In this document: positions 8,004 to 16,621 of the stretch, piece after piece
Numbering within the stretch: position 1 is the first letter of the stretch
Layout of the letters: each line of letters begins with the position of its first letter
Origin: Pirellula staleyi DSM 6068
GTDB taxonomy: Bacteria > Planctomycetota > Planctomycetia > Pirellulales > Pirellulaceae
DNA: 47,615 nucleotides
Reading direction: 5' to 3'
Assembly (NCBI GenBank): GCA_945875845.1
Contig: CAMCMB010000055.1
Coordinates: 1 to 47,615, forward strand
Made by a program: the position numbers and the translations under genes
Notes under the pieces: generated by a model
The model's database searches: none
Told to the model about the DNA's origin: nothing
What the model saw: only the letters and a program-made list of their open reading frames with translations

Positions 8004-8897
8004 ATGAGCATCACACGCTTCCTGCAACCGCACGTATGTTGCGTTGGAAATCCTGTCGCGGGAAATCCAACGCAGTTCGTAATGTATCGCGCCGCTCGGG
8101 CTGCGGGAGTCGATTGGAGATTCTTTACTTCGCAAGTTGCGGTCGAGCAATTCGAAATCGCATTTCGCGGCATCCAGGCGTTAGGATTGGACGGCGTTGC
8201 AGTCTTGGAACCGTTCCAGTCCCAAGCGATTCCGCTGCTTGACAGTGTGACAGAGTCCGCAATAACGCTTGGGCGAGTCAATGTGGCTCGGTCCGACGGC
8301 AACTCGTGGCTTGGGGACAATACACTCGGCGCAGCTATTGCAAGGTGCATTGTGCCCAGTTTGGTCGGCACGGAAACGCCTGAGCTCAAGGCTCTAAGCG
8401 AAGGAGTGCAAACGCATCGGGGATCGGTCGTTGTGCTCAATGAACCGAAGATTGCAAAAGTGATTCGGTTGGCTGCGCACGCTTTTTCGGAACGCGTTGT
8501 GGATGCGAGCGAAGCGGTTATCGCAGCTTCGGGAGCGGCTGAGAATGCCGAAGGGATGAGCAGCCAAATGCCAACTCAGACAGAACTTTTGGAACGTTTT
8601 TCTCAAAAGGAAAAGCCCGTCGATTTTCTGATTTTGAACAGTGTTCCATCGACGACGGCTTTGCGTCAGATTTCTGCGTTGGCCTGGAGCGTCAATGCGG
8701 GCTGCTTGGTTCTTGGCTCCGGATCTGAAAAACAGTTGAGACCCTTGCGAGAGAATTTAAGACAAAGGAATGTCAACTTCATCGAGCCGGTTGAATTGAT
8801 GGTCTACCAAGCTGCGGCCGACTTCTTTTTCTGGACTGGCGTTGCGCCGTCCGTCGAATTGATTCGCGAATCGTTCGAAGAATATTTGCAGTGGTAG
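8004..8897 (+). CDS. Shikimate dehydrogenase-like protein lacking key catalytic residues
   Basis: 297 residues from ATG 8004 (a TTG at 8001 is also in frame). The N-terminal half has the AroE substrate-domain pattern: CVGNPVAGNPTQFVMYRAARAAGVDWRF, then a helix, then ALGLDGVAVLEPF, where AroE usually has G..VT.PHK; then LGDNTLGA where AroE has NTDG. The catalytic lysine (in the PHK motif) is replaced (EPFQ), and the aspartate of NTD is leucine. The C-terminal half is a Rossmann-like region with weak conservation. It therefore looks like an AroE homologue that lost or changed activity. It directly follows dapL and ends about 100 bases before the convergent PQQ-like gene. Confidence 0.6.
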   Translation: MSITRFLQPHVCCVGNPVAGNPTQFVMYRAARAAGVDWRFFTSQVAVEQFEIAFRGIQALGLDGVAVLEPFQSQAIPLLDSVTESAITLGRVNVARSDGNSWLGDNTLGAAIARCIVPSLVGTETPELKALSEGVQTHRGSVVVLNEPKIAKVIRLAAHAFSERVVDASEAVIAASGAAENAEGMSSQMPTQTELLERFSQKEKPVDFLILNSVPSTTALRQISALAWSVNAGCLVLGSGSEKQLRPLRENLRQRNVNFIEPVELMVYQAAADFFFWTGVAPSVELIRESFEEYLQW

Positions 8898-9000
8898 GGG
8901 TGCGTTCATAGCCCACCAAGCATGTTGAGAACATTGGGTACAAAGCCCTAGTTCGCAAAGACAGGGCCGTCGCCGCCGCGCAAACCTTATTCAGAAAAGG

Positions 9001-10353
9001 TCACTTGGGCAGTTGATAGCAGCGAACTTCTTGGTCGTTTCGAACAAAAACGCATTGGTCTGCTATGGCGGGAAAGGTCCAAAGGATTTTCCGGCCGCCC
9101 GATGTGTTGGTTGGATCGATGGCATGAAATCGGCCCGTTTCCTTGTATCCCTCTGGTGTCAGTTTTGCAGAGATAAAGTCCCCTGTTTCGCTGAGAATGT
9201 AGTAGAAGCCGTTCGGTCCAACCACCTTGATCAGGTAAGCACAAGCGTTTGAGCCCCCTCGTTCGCGATCGACACCGGTTGTTGGCAAGGCCGTTTGCCA
9301 CATGCGAACTCCGTCCTTGGCGCGTACGCAAATCAATGCTCCGCTTTGGTAGTCTGCTCCGTAGATGTACCCTGCGTCGAAGATGGCGCTTGTGTTCGAC
9401 AGGCCCAGCGAAGTCTTAGGTGTCCCCTGCCACAACATTTTGGCTTGCGGTGGATTCGAGGTTAGTTGAAACATTGCCGACACACCCTCTCCGGACGCAA
9501 ACAACATATCGCCCTCAATAATGGGTGGTGCGACGGACATACCATAGTCGGGCTTGAGCGGCTGTTGCCAGTAGGCAGCTCCGGTCATTGGATTGAGACT
9601 GGAAAGTTGCAATGGATCCCAAATCAACAATTGGTCCACTCCCGCGTGATTGATCAGCTTGGGAGGACAGTAACCAATTTCGCTCCCGGTCAATGCTCTC
9701 CAGAGTTCTTTGCCCGTCTTGCGATCGAGCGACACAACCAAGCTTCCCTCGCCTCCTGCAAGGCAAATCAATTGATTGCCAATCACGAGCGGAACAGCCG
9801 CTTGCCCCCAGATCGGCTTTTCGATCTTGAATTCGTCCGCAAGTTGGCGCTGCCAGAGTACTTTTCCGTTTTCTGCGGAGAGGCAAATTAAATCCCCTTC
9901 GGCACCGAGCGAGATGACGGTTCCCTCGACGACAACTGGAGTTGCTCTCGGGCCGCCTGGATAAGAAAGCGCGTACTTGCGATCGTAAGCATGGGTCCAA
10001 AGGGTCTCGCCGGATTTGGCATCCAAGCAAACGATTCGCTCCTTGCCCTCCAGTCGATCGCGGGAACCCGCATTGTTGGTTATTTTTCCGGATGCGAGCT
10101 GGTAATCCGTGAGGAAAGTGCGTCCGTTGGCGACAACGGGACCCGAATAGCCATATCCAATGGGCTTTTTCCAAAGCAGGGGGATGCCCGATTTGGGGAT
10201 GTCGGTGGCTTTGGTCAAGGAGGTCAGCCTACCGTCGCGAGTTGGGCCATTCCATTGCGGCCAATCCTGCGCATTGCTATTGTTTTGCTGGGATAGGAAA
10301 GCACAGGTGGTAAACGTGGCTAGCAACGTTACTTGCACAATTTGTTTTTTCAT
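9001..10353 (-). CDS. Secreted PQQ-like beta-propeller protein
   Basis: 450 residues from the ATG at 10353, which overlaps the stop of the zinc-ribbon gene (ATGA). The longer open frame runs through that upstream gene and is not the real start. A signal peptide covers about residues 1-28. The rest shows repeated propeller blades with the signature ..G.LICLSAENGKVLWQ.., VVSLDRKTGKELWR and CLDAKSGETLW, typical of the PQQ-like/BamB repeat. No PQQ-enzyme catalytic Ca-binding motif is recognised, so it may be a binding or scaffold protein rather than a dehydrogenase. WPQWNGPTRDG near the mature N-terminus is a hallmark of the planctomycete members. Confidence 0.85.
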   Translation of the reverse strand: MKKQIVQVTLLATFTTCAFLSQQNNSNAQDWPQWNGPTRDGRLTSLTKATDIPKSGIPLLWKKPIGYGYSGPVVANGRTFLTDYQLASGKITNNAGSRDRLEGKERIVCLDAKSGETLWTHAYDRKYALSYPGGPRATPVVVEGTVISLGAEGDLICLSAENGKVLWQRQLADEFKIEKPIWGQAAVPLVIGNQLICLAGGEGSLVVSLDRKTGKELWRALTGSEIGYCPPKLINHAGVDQLLIWDPLQLSSLNPMTGAAYWQQPLKPDYGMSVAPPIIEGDMLFASGEGVSAMFQLTSNPPQAKMLWQGTPKTSLGLSNTSAIFDAGYIYGADYQSGALICVRAKDGVRMWQTALPTTGVDRERGGSNACAYLIKVVGPNGFYYILSETGDFISAKLTPEGYKETGRFHAIDPTNTSGGRKILWTFPAIADQCVFVRNDQEVRCYQLPK

Positions 10354-10610
10354 TTCGAAGTTTCCACGGTTAAGTTCACGTTGGCGGGCGTGCCGTGCTG
10401 CAGCTGTTTGTCGGCCAACTGAATCAAACGATCGACCCGCTCGTCGATCCCTTCGAAAGGGCCCAATTGGGCGACTGGCTCGGAAATGCTTGCCCGAAAT
10501 GCCGCTCCGCATCCGTGGCAACAAACATCTTTTCCTAATAACTCGACAGGTATTTGCAAAGTTCGTCTGCAGGTGGGGCAAACTTTCGCGAAACGCACCG
10601 AACTAGCCAT
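10350..10610 (-). CDS. Small zinc-ribbon protein
   Basis: 86 residues. The start at 10610 is chosen because a GGAG motif lies eight bases upstream; an in-frame ATG further upstream would add 12 residues without such a site. CPTC at about residues 11-14 and CHGC about 19 residues later form a four-cysteine zinc ribbon of the type seen in short bacterial regulatory or MJ0042-like proteins (CP.C...L.IP....G....C..C...F). The C-terminal 45 residues look helical and charged. Its stop overlaps the start of the secreted PQQ-like gene, so they are co-translated. Confidence 0.7.
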   Translation of the reverse strand: MASSVRFAKVCPTCRRTLQIPVELLGKDVCCHGCGAAFRASISEPVAQLGPFEGIDERVDRLIQLADKQLQHGTPANVNLTVETSK

Positions 10611-10830
10611 ATCGATTTCTCCAAATGGGTATTTATACTTGGACATCATTATTGTGGTTTAAATCCCTCTGTCAATACAACAATGGTTAAAACGACGCCA
10701 AAGAATCGCAATAGAGCGACAGCAAATAGAAGCAATCTGAGTGAGCTACCTGCACCAATTCTTTGAAAGTCCTATGCTTTGACCTTGGAATGAGAGTTAA
10801 AGCAACCAACGTGCCCAATGGAGATAGAAA

Positions 10831-11592
10831 GTGTTCATAAAGATCGCGCGTGACCGTGAAGGTTTAGGGAATTTCGCAGGAAGATTGGCAGCAAACCATT
10901 TGATGCATGTGCTGAAAAATCAGCCCAGAGCAAGGCTGGTGGTTGCGACCGGATCCAGCCAGTTCGAGGTACTTCAAGCCTTAACCCAGGAACCTGGCAT
11001 CGACTGGTCTCGGGTCGACGGCTTTCACCTAGACGAATATTTGGGATTGGACAGAAATCATCCCGCGAGCTTCTGTGGCTATCTGGCTGCAAGATTTGTC
11101 GACTTGGTTCCGATTGGATCGTTTCATTTTCTCGATGGCAAAGGGTCACCAGAAGCAACGCTCGCCGAAGCCGCACGCAAATGGTCGGTTGGTCCTATCG
11201 ACCTAGCAATGATCGGAATCGGCGAAAACGGCCATTTGGCATTTAACGACCCACCGGCCGATTTCGAAACGACCGATATCTTTCATGTAGTCAACTTGGA
11301 TCACGCTTGCCGGCAACAACAAGTTGGCGAAGGCTGGTTTTCAAGCATCGACGCGTGCCCGACCCAAGCTATCAGTATGACGATCCATGCAATCCTACAG
11401 TCTCGCAAAATCATATGCAGCGTTCCGGATAGTCGTAAAGCGAATGCGGTTGCAAGCTCGATCGACGGCCCGATTACGACAGTCGTCCCGGCCTCCATTC
11501 TTCAGAAACACTCCGATGTAACCGTGGTATTAGACGAACCCAGCGCATCGCAATTAAGCGACAAAGCCCTGCAATCTTCCGAACGAGTCTAG
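10831..11592 (+). CDS. nagB: Glucosamine-6-phosphate deaminase
   Basis: 253 residues, starting at GTG 10831 with GGAG seven bases before it. It converts glucosamine 6-phosphate to fructose 6-phosphate and ammonia in the cytoplasm. ATGSSQFEVL is the phosphate-binding loop, FHLDEY contains the catalytic aspartate, and IGIGENGHLAFNDP contains the ring-opening histidine; SMTIHAIL and PDSRKANAV are also conserved. The allosteric C-terminal residues of the enteric enzyme are not obvious. nagA follows after four bases, giving a nagBA operon for amino-sugar catabolism. Confidence 0.93.
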   Translation: MFIKIARDREGLGNFAGRLAANHLMHVLKNQPRARLVVATGSSQFEVLQALTQEPGIDWSRVDGFHLDEYLGLDRNHPASFCGYLAARFVDLVPIGSFHFLDGKGSPEATLAEAARKWSVGPIDLAMIGIGENGHLAFNDPPADFETTDIFHVVNLDHACRQQQVGEGWFSSIDACPTQAISMTIHAILQSRKIICSVPDSRKANAVASSIDGPITTVVPASILQKHSDVTVVLDEPSASQLSDKALQSSERV

Positions 11593-11596
11593 GATC

Positions 11597-12538
11597 ATGA
11601 GCTACGTAGATTTGCAAGTGAACGGCGCGTATGGTGTCGATTTCAACGATGATGAGCTGACGCTTGAGGCATTTGTAATGGCCTGTCAGCGGCTTCGAAA
11701 CACAGGGTTGGTTGCCATGCTGCCAACGATCATTACCGATTCGATGGAAGCAATGTGTAGCCGGATCGCCAAGATTGCGACGTTCCTCGACGAAGAGCCG
11801 ACCCTCAAGCCATTGGTTCGAGGTATCCATGTGGAAGGACCTTTTCTTTCGAATCGTCCAGGTTTTTGCGGAACACATCCACCGCAGCATATTCAACCAG
11901 CCGAGATAACCCCTTTGATGCGATTGCTCGATGCAGGCCAGGGACTCGTTCGAATGGTGACTCTTGCTCCTGAACAAGATTCGAAATGCCAAACCATCGA
12001 ACGGTTGCGGCGGGAGAACGTCATTGTCTTTGCTGGCCATACCGATGCAAGTCACGTGATGCTGCAGCGTGCCATCGAGGCAGGGCTCGTGGGTTTTACT
12101 CACCTGGGGAATGGGTGCGTGCAGCAGGTCGATCGGCATGACAACATCATCCAACGCGTGCTTGCCCTAAAGGATCATTTGGTCATCACGCTGATTGCAG
12201 ATGGTATTCACTTGCCTGAATGGCTACTCCAGTCTTGGTTGAATATCATCGGATTCGAGCGTTCCATCGTTATTAGTGATTCGATGAGCGCGGCCGGAAT
12301 GCCCCCAGGCGAGTACAAAATCGGCGGGCAACCGATCCAAGTTGATGCATCGCGACGCACAACGCATCGCGATCATGGATACTTGGCCGGTTCGGCTTCG
12401 ACAATGTTCGATATGGACCCGATGTTGGTGGAGAAGATCGGGCTAAGCGACCAGGATCGTAACCGCGTTATGCATACGAATGCTTTGAGGCTTCTCAATA
12501 CACACGGTTGTAGCGGAACAGCGCAAGCTGTCCGGTGA
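11597..12538 (+). CDS. nagA: N-acetylglucosamine-6-phosphate deacetylase
   Basis: 313 residues. It removes acetate from GlcNAc 6-phosphate to feed NagB. Metal and substrate motifs are present: HVEGPFLS with the metal-binding Glu, GHTDASH, FTHLGNG with a metal His, DGIHLP, and SDSMSAAGMPPG with the catalytic Asp; LAGSAS near the end is typical. It lacks the N-terminal beta-sandwich extension of about 50 residues found in E. coli NagA and begins directly at the barrel (DLQVNG), as in several shorter homologues. The last eight codons and the stop (12513-12538) lie inside an arm of the family C repeat, so the C-terminus appears to have been rewritten by a repeat insertion. Confidence 0.92.
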   Translation: MSYVDLQVNGAYGVDFNDDELTLEAFVMACQRLRNTGLVAMLPTIITDSMEAMCSRIAKIATFLDEEPTLKPLVRGIHVEGPFLSNRPGFCGTHPPQHIQPAEITPLMRLLDAGQGLVRMVTLAPEQDSKCQTIERLRRENVIVFAGHTDASHVMLQRAIEAGLVGFTHLGNGCVQQVDRHDNIIQRVLALKDHLVITLIADGIHLPEWLLQSWLNIIGFERSIVISDSMSAAGMPPGEYKIGGQPIQVDASRRTTHRDHGYLAGSASTMFDMDPMLVEKIGLSDQDRNRVMHTNALRLLNTHGCSGTAQAVR

Positions 12539-12540
12539 GG
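12510..12540 (+). repeat. Family C repeat arm forming the 3' end of nagA
   Basis: GTAGCGGAACAGCGCAAGC and the following TGTCCGGTGAGG match one arm of the family C palindrome seen complete at about 22317, 29449 and 36946. Read in the nagA frame it encodes SGTAQAVR and the TGA stop. A related but directly oriented arm (TAGCGGCAGGGCGCGAGCCC) lies at 12811-12837, on the other side of a family A repeat. Confidence 0.75.
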
Positions 12541-12548
12541 ATATTTGA

Positions 12549-12796
12549 AAACCCGACGCGTAACGGCTTGTTGATTTAATGGTACGACGGACTTCCAAGT
12601 CCGTCGAATTCCCCATTGACGGACTTGGAAGTCCGTCGTACTTCCCTTACTCAATAACGACTTCACTAAAGCAACAAGCCGGTAAGCAAGGGATTGCAGT
12701 TGGCACCTCGCTTACGGGCACGGGTTACCATTGCGTGGCACGACCGCGCTCGCTCGTGAATCCATGGGCGAGACGCCCATGCCACTTTCGAATACT
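12549..12796. repeat. Family A palindromic repeat, copy 1
   Basis: About 248 bp. It starts AACCCGACGCGTAACGGCTTG and contains two 20-bp units, GACGGACTT CC AAGTCCGTC and GACGGACTT GG AAGTCCGTC, which are each near-perfect hairpins and also perfect complements of one another. ACGGCTTGTTG on the left pairs with CAACAAGCCG on the right. A distal part follows with ATGGGCGAGACGCCCAT and ends CTTTCGAATACT. Copy 2 at 16313-16553 matches almost base for base over the whole length. Confidence 0.85.
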
Positions 12797-13250
12797 TTGT
12801 CTCACAGTCATAGCGGCAGGGCGCGAGCCCACCGGTGATGACCCGAGTCTTTCTTCACAGCCCAATCTGTCCGGCAACGATGATAAATGTAAGCTCAATC
12901 GACCTAAAGCAGTCTTGTTCGTTTTTTGAAGGAATAAATCCACTTTTGGTCTGCCAAAACTGCCAATTGTCAATTAATTTAATGGTCTTGCAGTGATGGG
13001 CTCGCTGATGCATGTGCCTCCACTTCCCAGATCCGGCTAAAAATAGTCGGCTCTATTGCAGTTTTTAGGATCGGCTCACGTAGGTGTGGCTGTTTCTTGA
13101 TGACATGGGCCCGCAGCCATTCGCCTGCCACGCCTCTGCTTTTGGGGGATTTATCAGCTAGAACTGCCGCGTCGTGAGACGCTGCCAACCGATCTTCAAG
13201 CGGTTGCATCGCAGTAGTTTGATTTCTTTTGATTGTGGATTCCTATTGCC
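12797..13250. other. Intergenic region upstream of the pseudouridine synthase
   Basis: It holds a family C arm at 12811-12837 and otherwise no supported gene. A 76-codon minus-strand frame at 12979-13209 has no ribosome binding site and no recognisable family. The promoter of the downstream synthase gene should lie in its last 100 bases, but I see no strong consensus. Confidence 0.4.
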
Positions 13251-15410
13251 ATGTCTAAGCCAAAGCGGCCTCGTATCGAAACTCCGTCCATGCTCGCTGG
13301 AGAGCAACGCATCAACAAACTCCTTGCAGCAGCCGGTCTCGGTTCTCGACGGCAAGTCGATGAACTCATCACGGACGGCCGCGTCGAAATCGACGGCAAG
13401 ACGGTAACCCAAGTTGGAATCAAAGTTGACGCAGAAAAAGTAAAGATCTCGGTCGACGGGGAAGCGCTCAAACGACATAGACCTCTTTACTTTGCCGTTC
13501 ATAAACCAGCTGGTGTCTTGTGTACGAACCGAGATCCTGAGGGTCGCCCAAGAGTCATCGATTTGGTTCCAGGCAACAATCGACTCTTCCCGGTTGGTCG
13601 GTTGGACGCATCGAGTACGGGCCTTATTTTGCTGACCAACGACGGAGAGTTAGCTCAACGTCTGGCCCACCCAAAGCACAGTGTTCCGAAGAATTACTTC
13701 GTCGTTGTCGCCGGACAAGTTGAAATGGATGCCATGAGGCGGCTTCAGCGAGGCATTTATCTTGCCGAGGGTCTGGCACGAGTCGATGGTGCCAAAATCC
13801 GAAAAGTTCGCAAGGGCTGCACGGAAATCGAGATCACCTTGAGCGAAGGCAAGAACCGAGAAATTCGGCGCGTCTTGGCTCGCCTCGGTCACCGCGTGGT
13901 CACGCTCCGTCGAATGGCCATCGGGCCACTGAAGTTAGCCAGCCTGCCGGAGGGGAGCTTTCGGCCACTCACTTCCGAAGAAGTCTCACAGTTGTACTCG
14001 ATCGTCGATGACATCAAGCGTCAGAAGAAAATCGACCGCAAGGAACGCGACCAACGTCGATCGGCTGAGATGAACGGAATCGAACCTGGCATCGTGGCGG
14101 AATCTCAGGATGAAAGTTCAACCAAAGAGTTATCGGCAGACGATTCTTCGAAGAAGAAAACCCAACGCGTCAAAAAGAAAACGAAGGCGGGAAGCAAAAC
14201 CACGCCGACGTGGGAAGACGAAACAGATGGAATGCTGGAAAGTTTGCCGCCCTTGTCACAAAATCCATTCCGGCAAGAGGACGATGATGACAGCATCATT
14301 GACGCAGGGTACGAAAACGCGGTTCTGGTGCGGGACCAAGGTCCTGGTCGGGAGTCCGGCGTGAAACGAGGCAAAGTACTTGGCTATTCCGAACAAGCGG
14401 ACGAGGATGACGAATTAGTTATCCCCGCCGATGCCATGGAAGCAGAGGGTTCCCACGCAACGTTCGACGAGGATTTCGATGAGGGCTTCGAACCCTTTGA
14501 CGATGACGAAAGTGATTCGGATGATGAAGCGATGGGTCGCGACCTAGAGGATGCTCCTGTTCCGGCCAACAGCCCTTGGAGCAAAAGCGCCAAGAAGCAC
14601 AGTCGAAACGATCGGCCATCCAACGATGGATCCGGAGGTGCCAGGTCGCGAAACCCTCGACCACAGCAAGAGGGTCGTGGTGAAGGGCGTCCGAGAACGG
14701 GATCGGCACCCAAACGACGTGAACCCGCTCCGAACTCGGGGACGGGCGCTGCTGCTGCGGATTCGGCACCGCGAACCTATCAGCCCAGAAGAGGCAGCGG
14801 CAAGCCAGCCAGCCAGCGGCGAGAAGAAGCCAGCACACGACTAGCAGCGGAAAAATCAGAAGAACGATCGAACGAAAGAAGTCGCTCGACAGGCCCAAAC
14901 AGACAAGAAGGTTCTGATAGCCGACAAGACGGCGATCGCAGACCCACCGGCGATCGTAGACCGTCCGGCGACCGAAGACCCACGGGCTCTCGCAGGCCAA
15001 CAGGTGCCGGCAGACCAACCGGAGAGCGAACCGCAACCGGCCAACGACGCCAAGTAGGTGAACGCAGAACCTCCGGAACAGGCAGGCAGGTGGGCGACCG
15101 AAGACCGACAGGTGGACGTTCGTATGGCACATCCTCCAGCGCAAATCGCTCCCCAAGCGGTGGCCGTTCCTCAAGCGGTGGCCGTTCCTCCAGCGGTAGC
15201 CGAAGCAAGCCGATGGGATCAAGAACCGGTTACGGCGGCGGAAGATCTACCGGGCCGCGTGAAGGTGCGGGTGGCGAAGGGGGACGAAGTGGCGGTGGCT
15301 CTCGATCCTCGGGCGCTCGACCCACAGGAGGTCGCAGCGGAAAACCATCTGGAGGCCCGAGAGGCCGCAAGGGCGGCGGAAAAGGCCGACCGCCTCGCAG
15401 CCGTGGCTAA
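13251..15410 (+). CDS. rluB: RluB/RsuA-type pseudouridine synthase with a very long low-complexity tail
   Basis: 719 residues from ATG 13251 (a TTG at 13233 is also in frame). Residues about 18-65 are an S4 RNA-binding domain (RINKLLAAAGLGSRRQVDELI). Residues about 75-265 are the RsuA-family catalytic domain with GRLDASSTGLILLTNDG, in which the Asp is the nucleophile, and KNREIRRVLARLGHRV. The family modifies 23S rRNA (RluB position) or 16S rRNA. After about residue 275 comes a tail of some 440 residues: first lysine-rich, then an acidic D/E block, then an Arg/Gly/Ser/Pro-rich region with degenerate repeats of the type DRRPTG. The usual enzyme is 250-300 residues. The tail stays in frame and looks disordered; it may bind RNA. 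Confidence 0.85.
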   Translation: MSKPKRPRIETPSMLAGEQRINKLLAAAGLGSRRQVDELITDGRVEIDGKTVTQVGIKVDAEKVKISVDGEALKRHRPLYFAVHKPAGVLCTNRDPEGRPRVIDLVPGNNRLFPVGRLDASSTGLILLTNDGELAQRLAHPKHSVPKNYFVVVAGQVEMDAMRRLQRGIYLAEGLARVDGAKIRKVRKGCTEIEITLSEGKNREIRRVLARLGHRVVTLRRMAIGPLKLASLPEGSFRPLTSEEVSQLYSIVDDIKRQKKIDRKERDQRRSAEMNGIEPGIVAESQDESSTKELSADDSSKKKTQRVKKKTKAGSKTTPTWEDETDGMLESLPPLSQNPFRQEDDDDSIIDAGYENAVLVRDQGPGRESGVKRGKVLGYSEQADEDDELVIPADAMEAEGSHATFDEDFDEGFEPFDDDESDSDDEAMGRDLEDAPVPANSPWSKSAKKHSRNDRPSNDGSGGARSRNPRPQQEGRGEGRPRTGSAPKRREPAPNSGTGAAAADSAPRTYQPRRGSGKPASQRREEASTRLAAEKSEERSNERSRSTGPNRQEGSDSRQDGDRRPTGDRRPSGDRRPTGSRRPTGAGRPTGERTATGQRRQVGERRTSGTGRQVGDRRPTGGRSYGTSSSANRSPSGGRSSSGGRSSSGSRSKPMGSRTGYGGGRSTGPREGAGGEGGRSGGGSRSSGARPTGGRSGKPSGGPRGRKGGGKGRPPRSRG

Positions 15411-15476
15411 GCTAAGCCTTGGCCAAACGGCCGCACCCTCAAATTTTTTTACGCACTTTGGAGCAATGGCGACGAA

Positions 15477-16277
15477 ATGGATTACCTGCAACTCGAAGGC
15501 AAACGGTTTGTCGTAATGGGAGTGGCCAATCGCAAGAGCGTAGCTTACTTCATCGGTAAGTCGCTTGAGTCCAATGGTGCTCACGTGGAGTACGTTGTTC
15601 GCAGTCAGAAACGCCGTGACGAAGTGAGCAAACTCTTTCCAACCGCTCCTATCTGGATATGTGATGTTGAGGATCAAACTCAGATCGACGGACTCGCCGC
15701 GCAGCTTGCGGGTAGTACCGGACCGATTCAAGGCTTCGTTCATTCGATTGCGTTTGCGGACTACAGCGACGGCATGAAACCGTTCCACGAAACGACGCGC
15801 AAGCAATTTTTGCAAGCGATGGACATTTCCTGTTTCTCGTTTGTCGCCCTGAGCAATGCCATCAAGAGCTTATTGGCTCCGAACGCTTCCGTGGTCACGA
15901 TCGGTATTTCAACCACTCGGATGGCGAGCGAAAGTTATGGTTTTATGGCCCCGGTCAAAGCGGCTCTCGATTCTTCGTTGGCATTTTTGGCAAAGTCCTT
16001 TAGTCGTTTTTCTCAAGTCCGGTTCAATGCCGTCGGCGCTGGTCTGTTGAAGACGAGCGCTTCGGCAGGGATACCAGGCTATGTCGATGCCTATCTCTTT
16101 GCCGAGAAGGCGATACCTCGGGGCGCTGGCGTAACAACACAAGAGGTTGCTGATACCGTTCTGTTTCTGCTGAGTCCACGATCGTCGGGCATTACCGCTC
16201 AAACTATCGTGGTCGATGCAGGCATGTCAACAAACTATTTTGACAACGAGATCGTCTCCCGCGTGGCAAGGCATTGA
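15477..16277 (+). CDS. fabI: Enoyl-[acyl-carrier-protein] reductase (FabI-like)
   Basis: 266 residues. FabI reduces trans-2-enoyl-ACP with NADH in the last step of each fatty-acid elongation round. [16 protein letters not shown] is the FabI-type dinucleotide site, FVHSIAFAD is the family signature, and [13 protein letters not shown] supplies the Tyr-x6-Lys pair; the C-terminal [11 protein letters not shown] is typical. The second active-site tyrosine of E. coli FabI, about ten residues before the first, appears to be replaced by isoleucine or threonine here (IGISTTRMA). It could therefore be a divergent FabI or a related short-chain reductase. It stands alone, with a family A repeat shortly after it. 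Confidence 0.75.
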   Translation: MDYLQLEGKRFVVMGVANRKSVAYFIGKSLESNGAHVEYVVRSQKRRDEVSKLFPTAPIWICDVEDQTQIDGLAAQLAGSTGPIQGFVHSIAFADYSDGMKPFHETTRKQFLQAMDISCFSFVALSNAIKSLLAPNASVVTIGISTTRMASESYGFMAPVKAALDSSLAFLAKSFSRFSQVRFNAVGAGLLKTSASAGIPGYVDAYLFAEKAIPRGAGVTTQEVADTVLFLLSPRSSGITAQTIVVDAGMSTNYFDNEIVSRVARH

Positions 16278-16312
16278 GTATCCCCTTTGGTATACTGAGT
16301 ATCCCCTTGGAT
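16276..16312. repeat. Two near-tandem copies of TGAGTATCCCC
   Basis: TGAGTATCCCCTTTGG and TGAGTATCCCCTTGG lie about 20 bases apart; the first overlaps the fabI stop codon. They sit directly against the left end of family A copy 2. Confidence 0.6.
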
Positions 16313-16553
16313 AACCCGATGCGTAACGGCTTGTCGCTTTAATGGTACGACGGACTTCCAAGTCCGTCGAACTCCCCATTGACGGACTTGGAAGTCCGTC
16401 GTACCGCCCTTACCCAACAACGATTTCACTAAAGCAACAAGCCGGTAAGCGAGGAATTGCAGTCGGCGCCTCACTGACGGGCTCGGGTTACCATCGCGTG
16501 GCACGAGCGCTCGTGACTCCATGGGCGAGACGCCCATGCCACTTTCGAATACT
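16313..16553. repeat. Family A palindromic repeat, copy 2
   Basis: About 241 bp. It has the same order as copy 1: AACCCGATGCGTAACGGCTTG, paired 20-bp palindromes around 16348-16402, CAACAAGCCGG, then a distal part with ATGGGCGAGACGCCCAT, ending CTTTCGAATACT. Differences from copy 1 are scattered single bases and short gaps. It lies between the FabI-like and rhodanese genes in a stretch otherwise free of coding sequence. Confidence 0.85.
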
Positions 16554-16621
16554 CCTTGATCCAACGAACGTACGTTAATCCCGCTATGATAATTAGAAAT
16601 CAACTTGCTTAAGGATTGAAA

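Noticed and set aside
12510-12837. Family A copy 1 as an insertion into a single family C element
   Set aside because: The two flanking family C arms are in the same orientation instead of opposite, so they are not the halves of one interrupted palindrome.
12979-13209. 76-codon minus-strand frame before the pseudouridine synthase
   Set aside because: No ribosome binding site, no family pattern, and it reaches up to the promoter region of the synthase gene.
14419-15222. 267-codon minus-strand frame opposite the synthase tail
   Set aside because: It is the antisense of the R/G/P-rich tail; low-complexity coding DNA gives long open frames on both strands. No motif or start signal supports it.
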